From: Marivita sp051251565
GTDB taxonomy: Bacteria; Pseudomonadota; Alphaproteobacteria; Rhodobacterales; Rhodobacteraceae
Assembly (NCBI RefSeq): GCF_051251565.1
Contig: NZ_JBPOFB010000005.1
Coordinates: 1 to 64,000, forward strand
Direction: 5' to 3'
Length of the DNA stretch: 64,000 nucleotides
Positions 23,961 through 34,019 of this stretch are shown here, one piece after another. The position numbers were made by a program, and so were the translations under genes. Positions within the stretch are counted from its first letter, which is position 1. The number at the start of each line of letters is the position of its first letter. Below the pieces are notes generated by a model. It saw only the letters and a program-made list of their open reading frames with translations. It did no database searches and was not told the DNA's origin.

Positions 23961-26108
23961 TTACTGCGCCGCTTTTAGCTCCAACCGGCGCTTGTGCAAG
24001 ACCGGCTCTGTGTAGCCCGAGGGCTGCACGCGGCCTTCGAAAACCAGATCGCACGCCGCTTTGAACGCGATGGTGTCAAAGCCCGGAGCCATCGGCGTGT
24101 AGGCCGCATCGCCCGCGTTCTGGCCGTCCACCACAGCCGCCATCCGCTGCATGATTTCCATCACGTCGTCTTTCGACACGATATCATGGTGCAGCCAGTT
24201 GGCGATGTGCTGGGCGGAGATCCGGCAGGTGGCGCGGTCTTCCATCAGGCCGACATTGTTCATGTCCGGCACCTTGGAACAGCCCACCCCCTGATCGACC
24301 CAGCGCACCACATACCCAAGGATGCCCTGGGCGTTGTTCTCGACCTCGCGGGTGATCTGATCTTTCGACCATTTCTGGAATGCCGCCAACGGGATATCAA
24401 GGATCGTATCCACATGCGCCCGGCGACCGCCTTTGCGCAAGCGATCCTGCACGGCAAACACATCGACCTTGTGATAATGCAGTGCGTGCAGCGTGGCAGC
24501 AGTCGGCGACGGCACCCAGGCACAGTTCGCACCCGCCTTGGGATGTTCGATCTTCTGCTCCAGCATCGCGGCCATCATATCGGGCATGGCCCACATGCCC
24601 TTGCCGATCTGCGCCTTGCCGGACAGACCACATTCAAGCCCGATATCCACATTGCGGTTTTCGTAACCGCCGATCCACGCCTTGCGCTTGATGAAATCCT
24701 TGCGGCTGAACGGCCCGGCTTCCATCGAGGTGTGGATCTCGTCGCCGGTGCGGTCCAGAAAGCCGGTGTTGATGAAGGCCACACGATGCTTGGCGGCGCG
24801 AATACATTGCTTGAGATTGACGCTGGTGCGCCGTTCCTCGTCCATGATGCCCAGCTTGACGGTGTAGTGCGGCAGGCCCAGCGCCTTTTCGACAAAGCTG
24901 AAGGTCTCGTCGGCGAACGCCACCTCGTCTGGCCCGTGCATCTTGGGTTTGACCACATAGACCGACCCGTGATGCGAGTTGCGAAGACCGTCGGTCTTTT
25001 GCAAATCATGCTTGGCAATGAGCGCGGTGATCATCGCATCCATCAGACCTTCAAAAACCTCGGTCCCGTCCTTGAGAAGGATCGCCGGGTTGGTCATCAG
25101 GTGGCCCACATTGCGCACCAGCATCAGCGCCCGGCCCTTGACGGTCACACTGCCCCCATCCGGCGCGATGTAGGTCATATCGGGGTTCAACGCGCGGGTG
25201 ACGGTCTTGCCGCCTTTGTCAAAGCTGTCTTGCAGGTCGCCCTTCATGAGGCCCAGCCAATTGGCATAGGCCAGCGTCTTGTCGGCCGCATCAACGCACG
25301 CCACCGAATCTTCGCAATCCATGATCGCCGACACGGCGCTCTCCAGACGTACATCCGCCAGACCCGCCTGATCACGGCTGCCGATGAAATGCGTGCGGTC
25401 AAAGACCAGTTCGACATGCAGACCGTTGTTGCGCAACAGCACGGCATCGGGGGCTTTGGGATGACCCTTGTAGCCAATAAATTTCGCAGGCTGTGCCAGC
25501 GGCATGTCATCCACCAGCAGCGCGCCGTCATGCACATAATAGCGGCGTGCATCGGCATGGCTTGTACCTTCTAGCGGGAAGGCCTCGTCCAGAAACACGC
25601 GGGCACGGGCCACGACGCGGGCGCCCCGGCCCTTGTCATACCCACCTTTGGGCGCAGGGGTGCCCATCGCGTCAGTGCCATAGAACCCGTCATAAAGGCT
25701 CCCCCACCGCGCATTGGCCGCATTCAACGCGTAGCGCGCATTCGTGATCGGCACGACAAGTTGCGGACCGGGCACACTGGCGAATTCGGGGTCGGTGTTG
25801 GTGGTCTCAATCTCGAAATCGTCGCTTTCGGGCAGCAGATAACCGATCTCGGCCAGGAACGCCTTGTAGGCTGCGTGGTCATGCGGCTGGTTGCGGTGGC
25901 GGATGTGCCACGCATCAATTTTTGCCTGCACATCTTCGCGGATCGCCAGCAACGCGGCGTTCTTGGGTCCATACTCATGCGCAAGCGTCGACAGCGCGCT
26001 CCAAAATGCGTCCGCCTCAACCCCGGTGCCGGGCAGCGCCTGCCCTTCGATGAAGTCAAAAAGCGTCTTGTCGATGTGCAATCCGTGACGGTCGATCCGG
26101 CTGGTCAT
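23961..26108 (-). CDS. glcB: Malate synthase G
   Basis: 715 residues, close to E. coli GlcB (723). It condenses glyoxylate with acetyl-CoA to malate in the glyoxylate cycle and glycolate use. Recognisable parts are the N-terminal clasp, the TIM-barrel stretch GRALMLVRNVGHLMTNPAILL (about 355-375), the conserved HGPDEVAFADE and the acidic LGIMDEERRTSVNL region (about 430-455), plus the C-terminal domain with RATCRISAQHIANWLHH (about 625). ATG 26108 is chosen, giving MTSRIDRHGLHIDKT; upstream in-frame codons fall in non-family sequence. Monocistronic, ending at a hairpin. First clearly core gene right of the tRNA junction. Confidence 0.97.
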   Translation of the reverse strand: MTSRIDRHGLHIDKTLFDFIEGQALPGTGVEADAFWSALSTLAHEYGPKNAALLAIREDVQAKIDAWHIRHRNQPHDHAAYKAFLAEIGYLLPESDDFEIETTNTDPEFASVPGPQLVVPITNARYALNAANARWGSLYDGFYGTDAMGTPAPKGGYDKGRGARVVARARVFLDEAFPLEGTSHADARRYYVHDGALLVDDMPLAQPAKFIGYKGHPKAPDAVLLRNNGLHVELVFDRTHFIGSRDQAGLADVRLESAVSAIMDCEDSVACVDAADKTLAYANWLGLMKGDLQDSFDKGGKTVTRALNPDMTYIAPDGGSVTVKGRALMLVRNVGHLMTNPAILLKDGTEVFEGLMDAMITALIAKHDLQKTDGLRNSHHGSVYVVKPKMHGPDEVAFADETFSFVEKALGLPHYTVKLGIMDEERRTSVNLKQCIRAAKHRVAFINTGFLDRTGDEIHTSMEAGPFSRKDFIKRKAWIGGYENRNVDIGLECGLSGKAQIGKGMWAMPDMMAAMLEQKIEHPKAGANCAWVPSPTAATLHALHYHKVDVFAVQDRLRKGGRRAHVDTILDIPLAAFQKWSKDQITREVENNAQGILGYVVRWVDQGVGCSKVPDMNNVGLMEDRATCRISAQHIANWLHHDIVSKDDVMEIMQRMAAVVDGQNAGDAAYTPMAPGFDTIAFKAACDLVFEGRVQPSGYTEPVLHKRRLELKAAQ

Positions 26109-26309
26109 GTCGCAGGTCCCTCGCTGTATACCTTGGCATCCAATTAGAAAGAAAGTTTCCGATCCGCAACAGGGGTGGTCAGGTTTTCTGACCAAAAGCC
26201 ATGTTTGGATTTATTTGAAAGTCCGGACGCATTGTTTCGCATATCGACAGAGTGCGCAATTTCACACCCCCTCAACAAACGGGAAAATTGGTGCACACAA
26301 GCACAGGGC

Positions 26310-26459
26310 TTACGCCTTGCCCTTTCCACGCCGACACCGGTCCGAGCAATACTTGACCTCGTCCCAAACCTTTTCCCACTTCTTGCGCCATGTGAACGGC
26401 AACCCGCAGGTCACGCAAGTCTTGCTGGGAAGGTCAGATTTCTTGCGTTGCTTGGCCAT
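26310..26459 (-). CDS. DUF2256 small zinc-ribbon protein
   Basis: 49 residues: MAKQRKKSDLPSKTCVTCG, PFTWRKKWEKVWDEVKYCS, DRCRRGKGKA. Two Cys pairs (CVTC and CSDRC) form the DUF2256 zinc ribbon, with the family-typical FTWRKKW between them. The gene is short and easily missed. Its ATG shares one base with the photolyase stop (TGATG), so it is translationally coupled to it. Pairing of DUF2256 with cryptochrome/photolyase genes is frequent in alphaproteobacteria as I recall, but its biochemical role is unknown. Confidence 0.9.
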   Translation of the reverse strand: MAKQRKKSDLPSKTCVTCGLPFTWRKKWEKVWDEVKYCSDRCRRGKGKA

Positions 26460-27988
26460 CAAAGATCCAGTGTCAGTTGCGCATCGTCCTGCTTGGCCTT
26501 GCGCAGTTTGGCGGTCAGTTTTCTGGGCGCGCGGTCGTTCACAAAATGCCCGGCCGAATCCTTGCGGCTGGCATGTTTGTGAATGACCCGCTGCGTTTCC
26601 GTCCAGTCCACGCTGCGGCGCATCCCGAAAATGCGGTCCCGCGCCACCCGTGCGGCCTCGGCCACGTCAATGATCGGATCAGGATACACCCTGCCCAGCA
26701 CACGCCCCGCCCCGTCCCACATCCACGGCGTTTGCAGATGCCGGTCTGGCACGTCTGCCAATTCGGGCAGCCAATGGCGGGTGAACGCGCCCGTGGGATC
26801 CTGATCGGTGCCCTGCTTGATCGGGTTGTAGATGCGCGGCGTGTTGATACCCGTCGTGCCCGCCTGCATCTGCATCTGGCTCCAATGAATGCCCGGTTCG
26901 TAATCGGTGAACATGCGTGCAAGGTGCTGGCCCGTGCTGCGCCAATCCAGCCAAAGGTGATAGCTTGCCACGCTGACAACCATCGCCCGCATACGGAAAT
27001 TGAGCCATCCCGTCGCCTGCAAAGACCGCATGCACGCATCCAGAAACGGCAATCCGGTTTCGCCACTTTGCCACGCGGCCAGGCGCGCGGCATCAGGTTG
27101 ACGCGGGCGCATCCCTTCATAGGCGCGGTGCAAACAGCGCGTTTCGAGCGCCGGTTCATCTTCGAGCTTTTGCATGAAGTGATCGCGCCATGCGAGACGG
27201 GACTGGAACGACTTGAGGCTGCCGCCCCACCCATCCCGCGGCCCGCCTTTGTCCTCGTGCTGGCGCGCGGCTGTGGCTTGCACCACTTCGCGGATCGTGA
27301 GAGCGCCGAGCGCCAGATGCGGCGAGACGCGCGAACAGGCGGTTGCCCCGTCAAGCGGCGACGACATTGCCCGGCGATAGGTCTGCCCACGGGTAGTCAG
27401 GAACCCGCCCAGCACCGACAGCGCGTGGTCCCGCCCGCCCGTTTGCCGCTTTGGACAGGGGTCTGGCGCGCATAGGTTTGGGATTGCATCAGAAGCCAAA
27501 GCGCATGGCGGCAGTGTTTTGGGTGCGATCACCTGCGCCTGACCGACAAAGACATTGCGCTGCCGCGCCCAGCCATCGCGGCCCCGCAGGCGGCGCACAA
27601 CACCCGACTGCGGCAGTTCAGTCCATCGCACGCCCTGCCCCCGCGCCCAAGCACCGACGCGTTTGTCGCGGGTGTATGTCCAGGCGTTGCCAGTCTCTTC
27701 ATGGCTGACCATGTGGTCAAATTTGACCGCTTGGTACATATCCTCGAGCACCTGAACCGCGTCGCCGACCCGGATCACAAGATCGCTGCCCAAACCGCGC
27801 AGGGCAGTTTGCAAATCGGCCAGAGACTCTTGCAGAAATGCAAACTGGCGACCGGATGTGTCGGAAAGCGCCCAATAGTCAGGCTCGACGATATAAAGCG
27901 GCACAACCAACATATCCCGCGCGGCCAAGGCAAGCGCCGGATGGTCATGAATGCGCAGATCGCGTTTGAACCAAAGCAATGTTGTCAT
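26459..27988 (-). CDS. Cryptochrome/photolyase-family FAD protein
   Basis: 509 residues from ATG 27988 (MTTLLWFKRDLRIHDHPAL), the canonical N terminus of the photolyase alpha/beta domain (about 1-130). The FAD-binding helical domain covers about 200-470: ARLAWRDHFMQKLEDEP, LPFLDACMRSLQATGWLNFRMR (the Trp-electron-relay region), and QMQAGTTGINTPRIYNPIKQ in the FAD pocket. It repairs UV pyrimidine dimers with blue light or acts as a photoreceptor; sequence reading alone does not separate CPD photolyase from other subgroups. A longer upstream frame is rejected because the domain begins here. Followed by the coupled DUF2256 gene. Confidence 0.9.
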   Translation of the reverse strand: MTTLLWFKRDLRIHDHPALALAARDMLVVPLYIVEPDYWALSDTSGRQFAFLQESLADLQTALRGLGSDLVIRVGDAVQVLEDMYQAVKFDHMVSHEETGNAWTYTRDKRVGAWARGQGVRWTELPQSGVVRRLRGRDGWARQRNVFVGQAQVIAPKTLPPCALASDAIPNLCAPDPCPKRQTGGRDHALSVLGGFLTTRGQTYRRAMSSPLDGATACSRVSPHLALGALTIREVVQATAARQHEDKGGPRDGWGGSLKSFQSRLAWRDHFMQKLEDEPALETRCLHRAYEGMRPRQPDAARLAAWQSGETGLPFLDACMRSLQATGWLNFRMRAMVVSVASYHLWLDWRSTGQHLARMFTDYEPGIHWSQMQMQAGTTGINTPRIYNPIKQGTDQDPTGAFTRHWLPELADVPDRHLQTPWMWDGAGRVLGRVYPDPIIDVAEAARVARDRIFGMRRSVDWTETQRVIHKHASRKDSAGHFVNDRAPRKLTAKLRKAKQDDAQLTLDL

Positions 27989-28166
27989 GGTTCGCAAGCT
28001 AGGGGGCGCGACGCGCATGACCAGAGCATGTAGCGCAAAGACAATTGGGCACCGCGCCAAATGAATATGATCGACGGCCCCACGCGACCGCTACCCGTTT
28101 CCCTTCTTCCCAAACCCGGCTTAGACAATACGTCATGCCCAAAATGACCCATACCGGAGCTTCCCG

Positions 28167-30716
28167 ATGAAAGATGCCGCCCCCCAGACGATCTACCTCA
28201 AGGATTACACGCCCTTTGGTTTTACCGTGCAAAGCGTGCATCTGACTTTTCGGCTGGCCCCTACAGCAACACGGGTGATCAGCAAGATCGCGTTTGTGCC
28301 CAACCCGGATGCGACGGATCGGGCGTTTTTCCTGCATGGCGAAGACCTTGACCTGAAATGGGCCAAGATCAACGGCACCGATGCTTCCCCCATTCTGGCC
28401 GAGGACGGCCTGCGCTGCGACGTGCCAGACGGTCCGTTCACATGGGAGTCCGAAGTCGAGATCAGCCCACAAACCAACACCGCACTTGAGGGGCTTTACA
28501 TGTCAAACGGCATGTATTGTACCCAATGCGAAGCCGAAGGCTTTCGCAAAATCACCTATTATCCGGACCGCCCAGACGTCATGAGCATTTTTACGGTACG
28601 TGTCGAGGGTGAAGAAAAGGTAAAGCTATCCAATGGCAATCCCGTAGGCCGCGGCGATGGCTGGGCCGAATGGCACGATCCATGGCCGAAACCGGCCTAT
28701 CTTTTTGCCCTGGTGGCGGGGGATCTGGTGAACCACCCCGACAGCTTTACAACCCTTTCGGGCAAAGCGGTTGAGTTGAACATCTGGGTGCGTCCGGGGG
28801 ACGAGGACAAATGCGCTTTCGGGATGGAATCGCTAAAGAAATCAATGGCTTGGGACGAAAAGGTGTATGGTCGTGAATACGATCTCGACATCTTCAACAT
28901 CGTTGCAGTGGATGATTTCAACATGGGCGCGATGGAAAACAAGGGGCTGAACGTCTTCAATTCATCCTGCGTTCTGGCCTCGCCCGAGACCAGCACCGAT
29001 GGAAATTTCGAAAGAATTGAAGCGATTATTGCCCATGAGTATTTCCACAACTGGACCGGGAACCGCATCACCTGCCGAGACTGGTTTCAGCTCTGTCTGA
29101 AAGAGGGTCTGACCGTGTTTCGTGACGCGCAATTTACCGCTGATATGCGGTCTGAGCCGGTCAAGCGCATCAGCGATGTTATCGACCTGCGCGCGCGTCA
29201 GTTCCCCGAAGATCAAGGCCCGCTAAGCCACCCGGTGCGGCCAGAAAGTTTTCAGGAAATTAACAATTTCTACACCGCTACGATCTACGAAAAGGGTGCC
29301 GAAGTGATTGGCATGCTGAAAACGCTTGTGGGGGATGATGCTTATACACGCGCTGTTGATCTGTATTTTGACCGCCATGATGGTCAGGCCTGCACCATCG
29401 AAGATTGGCTTTCCGTGTTCGAGGATGCGACGGGCCGCGACCTTGCGCAGTTCAAACTGTGGTATTCCCAATCCGGCACCCCCCGCCTCAATGTGTCTGA
29501 GGAATGGGCGAACGGGGTCTATACCCTGAACTTTGCGCAACACACCCCGCCCACGCCAGGGCAGGACATCAAAGACCCCAAGGTCATCCCGATTGCGATT
29601 GGATTGCTCAATCCTAACGGCGACGAAGTTGTGCCGACAACAGTGCTGGAAATGACACAAGCCACCCAAAGCTTTGCCTTCGACGGGCTGTCCAGCAAAC
29701 CGGTGCCGTCGATCCTGCGCGGATTTTCGGCCCCTGTTGTGCTCGACCGCGAGGTGAGCCGCGAAGAACGGGCGTTCCTGCTGGCGCATGACACCGATGC
29801 GTTCAACCGCTGGGAGGCGAACCGCAACCTGGCGCGCGATTGTCTGGTGGCTATGATCCGCGAAAGGGCCGCACCGGATACCGCATGGCTGGACGGCTTG
29901 GAACGTGTGGTCCGTGACGACACGCTTGATCCGGCCTTCCGCGCGCTGATGCTGTCTTTGCCAACCCAGTCAGAGACGGCACAGGTTGTGTTCGAGCTGG
30001 GCACCGTGCCTGACCCCGACGCGATCTGGCAGGCATCCGAGGATTTGCGCAGCCATATGGCCAAGGCATGGCAGGGATTTCTGCCAGAGTTGCGCGCTTC
30101 GGTTGCGGTGACTGTTCCCTATGCGCCTGACGCGGATCAATCGGGCAAACGCGCCTTGGGATCATCGTTTTTGGCACTGCACACCCGGCTGGATGGCGGC
30201 GCGGCGGCGCAGGCGCAATACAACAGCGCCGACAACATGACATTGCAATTGTCAGCCCTGTCACAGCTGATTGCCGCCGGGATCGGTGACACCGCGCTTG
30301 GCGCGTTTGAGGATCAGTGGAAAGACGACCGTCTTGTCATGGACAAATGGTTCGGGCTTCAGGTTGGCATGGCCAAACCCGATGCCGCCGTGGATGTGGC
30401 CAAGACCTTGGTGAAACACCCCGCCTTTGACATGGGCAACCCCAACCGCTTTCGCGCCGTGATGGGTGGGTTTGCGATGAACCATGCCGGCTTTCACCGC
30501 AAGGATGGTGCCGGCTATACATTTCTTGCCGATTGGCTGATCAAACTGGATGACAAGAACCCGCAAACCACCGCGCGGATGTGTTCGGTGTTCCAGACGT
30601 GGAAACGCTATGACACGGATCGACAAGCTCTGATCCAGGCGCAATTGCAGCGGATCAAGGCCAAGCCGAACCTCAGCCGCGACACCGATGAAATGGTCAG
30701 CCGTATTCTGGGGTGA
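28167..30716 (+). CDS. pepN: Aminopeptidase N
   Basis: 849 residues, M1-family size for the proteobacterial PepN type. It removes N-terminal amino acids from peptides in the cytoplasm. The exopeptidase motif GAMEN is at about residues 254-258. Zinc site HEYFHNW (HExxH) at about 290, with the third ligand Glu in LKEGLTVFRD, and the transition-state Tyr in the NNFYTATIYEKGAEV region (about 370). The start at ATG 28167 has a moderate upstream purine stretch. Divergent from the photolyase; followed by a possible hairpin. Confidence 0.97.
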   Translation: MKDAAPQTIYLKDYTPFGFTVQSVHLTFRLAPTATRVISKIAFVPNPDATDRAFFLHGEDLDLKWAKINGTDASPILAEDGLRCDVPDGPFTWESEVEISPQTNTALEGLYMSNGMYCTQCEAEGFRKITYYPDRPDVMSIFTVRVEGEEKVKLSNGNPVGRGDGWAEWHDPWPKPAYLFALVAGDLVNHPDSFTTLSGKAVELNIWVRPGDEDKCAFGMESLKKSMAWDEKVYGREYDLDIFNIVAVDDFNMGAMENKGLNVFNSSCVLASPETSTDGNFERIEAIIAHEYFHNWTGNRITCRDWFQLCLKEGLTVFRDAQFTADMRSEPVKRISDVIDLRARQFPEDQGPLSHPVRPESFQEINNFYTATIYEKGAEVIGMLKTLVGDDAYTRAVDLYFDRHDGQACTIEDWLSVFEDATGRDLAQFKLWYSQSGTPRLNVSEEWANGVYTLNFAQHTPPTPGQDIKDPKVIPIAIGLLNPNGDEVVPTTVLEMTQATQSFAFDGLSSKPVPSILRGFSAPVVLDREVSREERAFLLAHDTDAFNRWEANRNLARDCLVAMIRERAAPDTAWLDGLERVVRDDTLDPAFRALMLSLPTQSETAQVVFELGTVPDPDAIWQASEDLRSHMAKAWQGFLPELRASVAVTVPYAPDADQSGKRALGSSFLALHTRLDGGAAAQAQYNSADNMTLQLSALSQLIAAGIGDTALGAFEDQWKDDRLVMDKWFGLQVGMAKPDAAVDVAKTLVKHPAFDMGNPNRFRAVMGGFAMNHAGFHRKDGAGYTFLADWLIKLDDKNPQTTARMCSVFQTWKRYDTDRQALIQAQLQRIKAKPNLSRDTDEMVSRILG

Positions 30717-30723
30717 CGCCATT

Positions 30724-30759
30724 GGGTTTGGGCGGTCATGCGCCCGCGCACCCAAACCC
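30724..30759 (+). terminator. Possible hairpin after pepN
   Basis: GGGTTTGGG (30724-30732) pairs with CCCAAACCC (30751-30759) directly after the pepN stop, with an 18-nt loop and no T-run. Weak candidate. Confidence 0.35.
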
Positions 30760-30912
30760 GTGTTGGGAACCGGCAGCGCAGTGCCTGCGTTACAGACCAA
30801 GCGGCATGACATCGCGCATCAGACAACCTGCGGGATTTTTGGCTTGCCCATCTGTGCCAAATGTCCTGCGGTTGTCACGCCATTGTCACGCCGCTCTGGC
30901 AGGAGACGCCAT

Positions 30913-31773
30913 ATGAAAGACCGGATCGACCCTTTGATAGAAGACCGCGCGCCGTGGTTGTATCGCCCCACGCTGGTCGCTGCGTTGGCACGTCCAGCAT
31001 TGAACCGATTGCTTGGATATGACCGGACGGTCGAACTTGGCCAAGAGATGGAACACCTATCCTCGGGGTCGATCATGGATATCATGGCAGACCGGCTTGC
31101 CCGCGATGTGATCATGTCGGGTCAAGGCCATGTGCCCCGACATGGTGCCGCGCTGATCGTGGCCAACCACCCAACGGGGATTGCCGATGGGATCATCCTG
31201 CACGCGCTGCTGCGGTCGATCCGGCCGGACGCGTATTACTTTGCGAACCACGACATTCTCAGGGTACTGCCGCAGATGGGCGACAGGATCGCGCCGGTGG
31301 AATGGCGCAAGGACAGGCGCAGCCATGGCAAAACCCGCGAGACGATGATCTTTGCGCGCAAGGCGGTCGAAGAAAGTCGGCTTGGCGTCATTTTCCCGTC
31401 CGGACGTCTGGCCAAGCGGCGCGGGTTTCGGCTTCATGAACGGCCTTGGATGGCATCGGCGGCGATGCTTGCGCGAAAATTCAACCTTCCAGTGATCCCT
31501 GTGCACCTTCAGGCGCGCAACTCGGCCTTGTTTTACCTGTTCGACGCAATCCATCCGACGCTGCGGGACATCACGCTGTTCCACGAAACACTAAACAAAA
31601 ACCGCCAACCCTTTGAGATCAAAGTCGGAGAGCCAATATCCCCCAAGGCGCTGCCAGAGAATTCGGAAGACGGGATCGCGCTGTTGCGCCGGGCAACCCT
31701 TGCGCTTGGAGAGCCGCAAAAACAAGGTGTGTCGCTTTTGGCAGCGTCGCGGTTTCCCCTCCGGCGCGCCTAG
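30913..31773 (+). CDS. PlsC-type lysophospholipid/glycerol-phosphate acyltransferase
   Basis: 286 residues from ATG 30913, with AGGAG at 30901-30905. The acyltransferase core is visible: ALIVANHPTGIADG (about 82-95) is the NHx(n)D catalytic motif in the H-x5-D form seen in a PlsC subgroup, and GVIFPSGRLAKRRG (about 158-171) stands for the glycerol-phosphate-binding FPEGTRS motif. It probably transfers acyl chains to lysophospholipid or a related acceptor at the inner membrane. No transmembrane helix is obvious. Its stop overlaps the convergent transglycosylase stop by 4 bp (CTAG). Confidence 0.85.
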   Translation: MKDRIDPLIEDRAPWLYRPTLVAALARPALNRLLGYDRTVELGQEMEHLSSGSIMDIMADRLARDVIMSGQGHVPRHGAALIVANHPTGIADGIILHALLRSIRPDAYYFANHDILRVLPQMGDRIAPVEWRKDRRSHGKTRETMIFARKAVEESRLGVIFPSGRLAKRRGFRLHERPWMASAAMLARKFNLPVIPVHLQARNSALFYLFDAIHPTLRDITLFHETLNKNRQPFEIKVGEPISPKALPENSEDGIALLRRATLALGEPQKQGVSLLAASRFPLRRA

Positions 31774-32489
31774 TACCCTTGCGTCGACACAACGCCGTCC
31801 CACAGGGCGCGCACAGGCCGTGCGACAGGGCGCAACGACCGCGACAGACCTGCGCAATAAGGCTGCGACCGGGTCCATTTCATCATGTCGGCGCGCTTGG
31901 AACCGCTGTGAAACGGGCCCCAGTCTGCCGCAACGCCGCGCATGCCGTGGGACACAACACCATCGCGCGGCACGGTCACGGCCATGATACGCAAAGCGCA
32001 TTGCAGGTTGGCCGCTCCATTCTTGAGCGCATCGCGAGAGGTGGCATTGCAGCGATAGCCGCGCGCCGTGGCGGGCAGGATTTGCAAAAGGCCGTACCAT
32101 TTGCCGCCGCCACCGACCGCCTTGGGCTGATAAGTGCTTTCGTGTTTGGCAAGCGTCGACAACAACCCGATCCAGAACGCTTCGCGCCCTGATGAATCGT
32201 TGGTGACATAGGCCGGGCACCAGTCACCGATATCCTGGGGCACCGTCCGGGGCAGCACGCTGGCGTGGCTGCGCAACGCGGTCAGGGCGGCGCGCGACCA
32301 GCGGTCAGCCTCGCTCCGGTGGCTCCAACGCATATCGGGAAGGGGTGTGTAGGTTCGCGCAACCGGGCGCAAGGACACGGCGACCGCGTTCGTTGACGAT
32401 CCGTCAACTATTGTGGCAGGTGTCGCAGAAACAGAACCGGCAAGGCCAAGCACAAACACCGCCACGCCTATGATCCCCCAGCGCGACAT
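31770..32489 (-). CDS. SLT-type lytic transglycosylase
   Basis: 239 residues from MSRWGIIGVAVFVLGL, a signal peptide ending about residue 23 (VSATPA), so exported to the periplasm. The catalytic domain covers about 95-185: LAKHESTYQP contains the catalytic Glu of the ES motif, and KWYGLLQILPATARGYRC matches the GLxQI substrate-groove motif. Cleaves peptidoglycan glycan strands to 1,6-anhydro products. A longer upstream in-frame start (32537) would add a non-signal extension and is not favoured. Convergent with the acyltransferase. Confidence 0.88.
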   Translation of the reverse strand: MSRWGIIGVAVFVLGLAGSVSATPATIVDGSSTNAVAVSLRPVARTYTPLPDMRWSHRSEADRWSRAALTALRSHASVLPRTVPQDIGDWCPAYVTNDSSGREAFWIGLLSTLAKHESTYQPKAVGGGGKWYGLLQILPATARGYRCNATSRDALKNGAANLQCALRIMAVTVPRDGVVSHGMRGVAADWGPFHSGSKRADMMKWTRSQPYCAGLSRSLRPVARPVRALWDGVVSTQGY

Positions 32490-32657
32490 CGCATGGTGTC
32501 TTTCCGAATTTTCGCCCGAAATCAAGAAAAAGCACATCGCGGGCGCAGACTGCGCGGGAAATCGCGCACGCTTGGCCGGCTGGCCGACCCGTGGCCCCCA
32601 CCCTCACGACGCCCCCGGAATACCCTTGCAAGATCGTTTTGACGCCAGATTTGAGAC

Positions 32658-33935
32658 ATGATTTCCCGCTACATCCTTGGCAACAGCCCTGCCCGTCCGG
32701 CCACTGTACCGGACAAACCGAAAGCCTGCCAAATGCCTGTTCTGGACAACCTGACCACCTTGATCCGCAAAGCCCGAAGCGCCTCGTATCCCGGTGCGTT
32801 GTCCACTTCTGTTTTGCATATCGAAGCCATGCCATTGGTGCCAAAACCAGACATTCCTTTCCTCAAGACCAGCGAGGAAGAAGACCTTCACGATGCCTTG
32901 TTCGAGGCGGGTCTGTATCTTGCACGGCAGGACGCATGGGGCACGCTGGGTGACCGCATCCGCACCGCCGATGTCAACCGCGCGACCACACCGGGCGGTG
33001 TGCCAGAAGCTGATATTCTTGCCGAGGGTGCGCGCGCCGATGCGGTGACGGCGGCCACACGGGCGGTGTCATTGGGGGACGAGCTTGGTGCGGTGTCGAT
33101 CACGAACGACATGCAGCTGGTGTTGGACGAGACCAATTTTGATCACGGTGTCGCCTATGTGGTGGCCACCGCGCATATCGACATTGGTTGGGCATGGCGC
33201 GGCGAAGGCTGGCGGCAGGATATTCCCGCAGCCCACCGCGCCGCCTTTTTCCGCCACTTCAAATCTGCCGGTGCCCTTATCGACCGCTATGACGCATTTG
33301 AACTTGATTCCCCCATGCTTGCCGCTGTGCGCTGTGCGCTGCTGTCATCCGAAACGCGCCCCCGCATCCGGGCCAGCGATGATTACGAAGACCTGATTGA
33401 TTTGGCCCCTGGCATTGCCAAATACATGCGCGCGCTTGGCAATCATATGTTGCCGCGCTGGTTCGGCAGCTATGAACGGCTGGACCACGAGGCGCGTCGC
33501 ACGATGGAGCGTACCGCGGATATCTGGGGTGCGGGCGGCTATACCTGGACCTACCTTGATGCGCTGAGCGTCGATGACGACGCTTTTGCCCTGCTGGATG
33601 CCGAGCTGTTTTGCAGTGGCCTGCGCGATATCCTGACCCGCCAAAGCGACCAGCACACCGCCAATGTCTTTGCCGCCTATACCGGCACCGCGCTGATCAC
33701 AAATGGCGTCAACCTTGATGCGCGCAAGCAGATTGCGGCCTGTTTCGACTGGATCGTGACCGATCACCTGACCGAGGTGCATCCGCGTGTGTGGTATGCG
33801 GCCAAAGGCGTTTGGGCATCGCGGCTTGACGATCAGGACCGGCTTGCAAAGGGGCGTCAACGGGCCTCGGCGGCATTGACCCGCCACGCCCGCGGACTTG
33901 CGCCACTGACCGCACCTTTGGCGGATGACGCATAG
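32658..33935 (+). CDS. Conserved hypothetical protein, about 425 residues
   Basis: I do not recognise a family. Soluble, mixed alpha/beta composition, no signal peptide or membrane helix. Distinctive stretches are VPKPDIPFLKTSEEEDLHDALFEAGLY, YVVATAHIDIGWAWRGEGW, FHHFK-like RHFKSAGALIDRYDAFELDS, and a Trp/Tyr-rich part ADIWGAGGYTWTYLDAL. The start is uncertain: ATG 32658 has no clear RBS, and in-frame ATGs at 32733 and 32829 are possible; the conserved-looking part begins near the last. It is divergent from the transglycosylase and 84 bp ahead of gatB on the same strand. Codon use looks like its neighbours, so a real core gene. Confidence 0.7.
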   Translation: MISRYILGNSPARPATVPDKPKACQMPVLDNLTTLIRKARSASYPGALSTSVLHIEAMPLVPKPDIPFLKTSEEEDLHDALFEAGLYLARQDAWGTLGDRIRTADVNRATTPGGVPEADILAEGARADAVTAATRAVSLGDELGAVSITNDMQLVLDETNFDHGVAYVVATAHIDIGWAWRGEGWRQDIPAAHRAAFFRHFKSAGALIDRYDAFELDSPMLAAVRCALLSSETRPRIRASDDYEDLIDLAPGIAKYMRALGNHMLPRWFGSYERLDHEARRTMERTADIWGAGGYTWTYLDALSVDDDAFALLDAELFCSGLRDILTRQSDQHTANVFAAYTGTALITNGVNLDARKQIAACFDWIVTDHLTEVHPRVWYAAKGVWASRLDDQDRLAKGRQRASAALTRHARGLAPLTAPLADDA

Positions 33936-34019
33936 GTTCCCAAAACCGCACACCGCCCCCTTGCCCCCTGCCCCCCTCTGGCGTATTCCACGCGGCGTTA
34001 ATGCCCGAGAGGATGAGCC

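Noticed and set aside
23994..25574. 526-codon plus-strand open frame
   Set aside because: Antisense to glcB, His/Arg-rich with no family resemblance.
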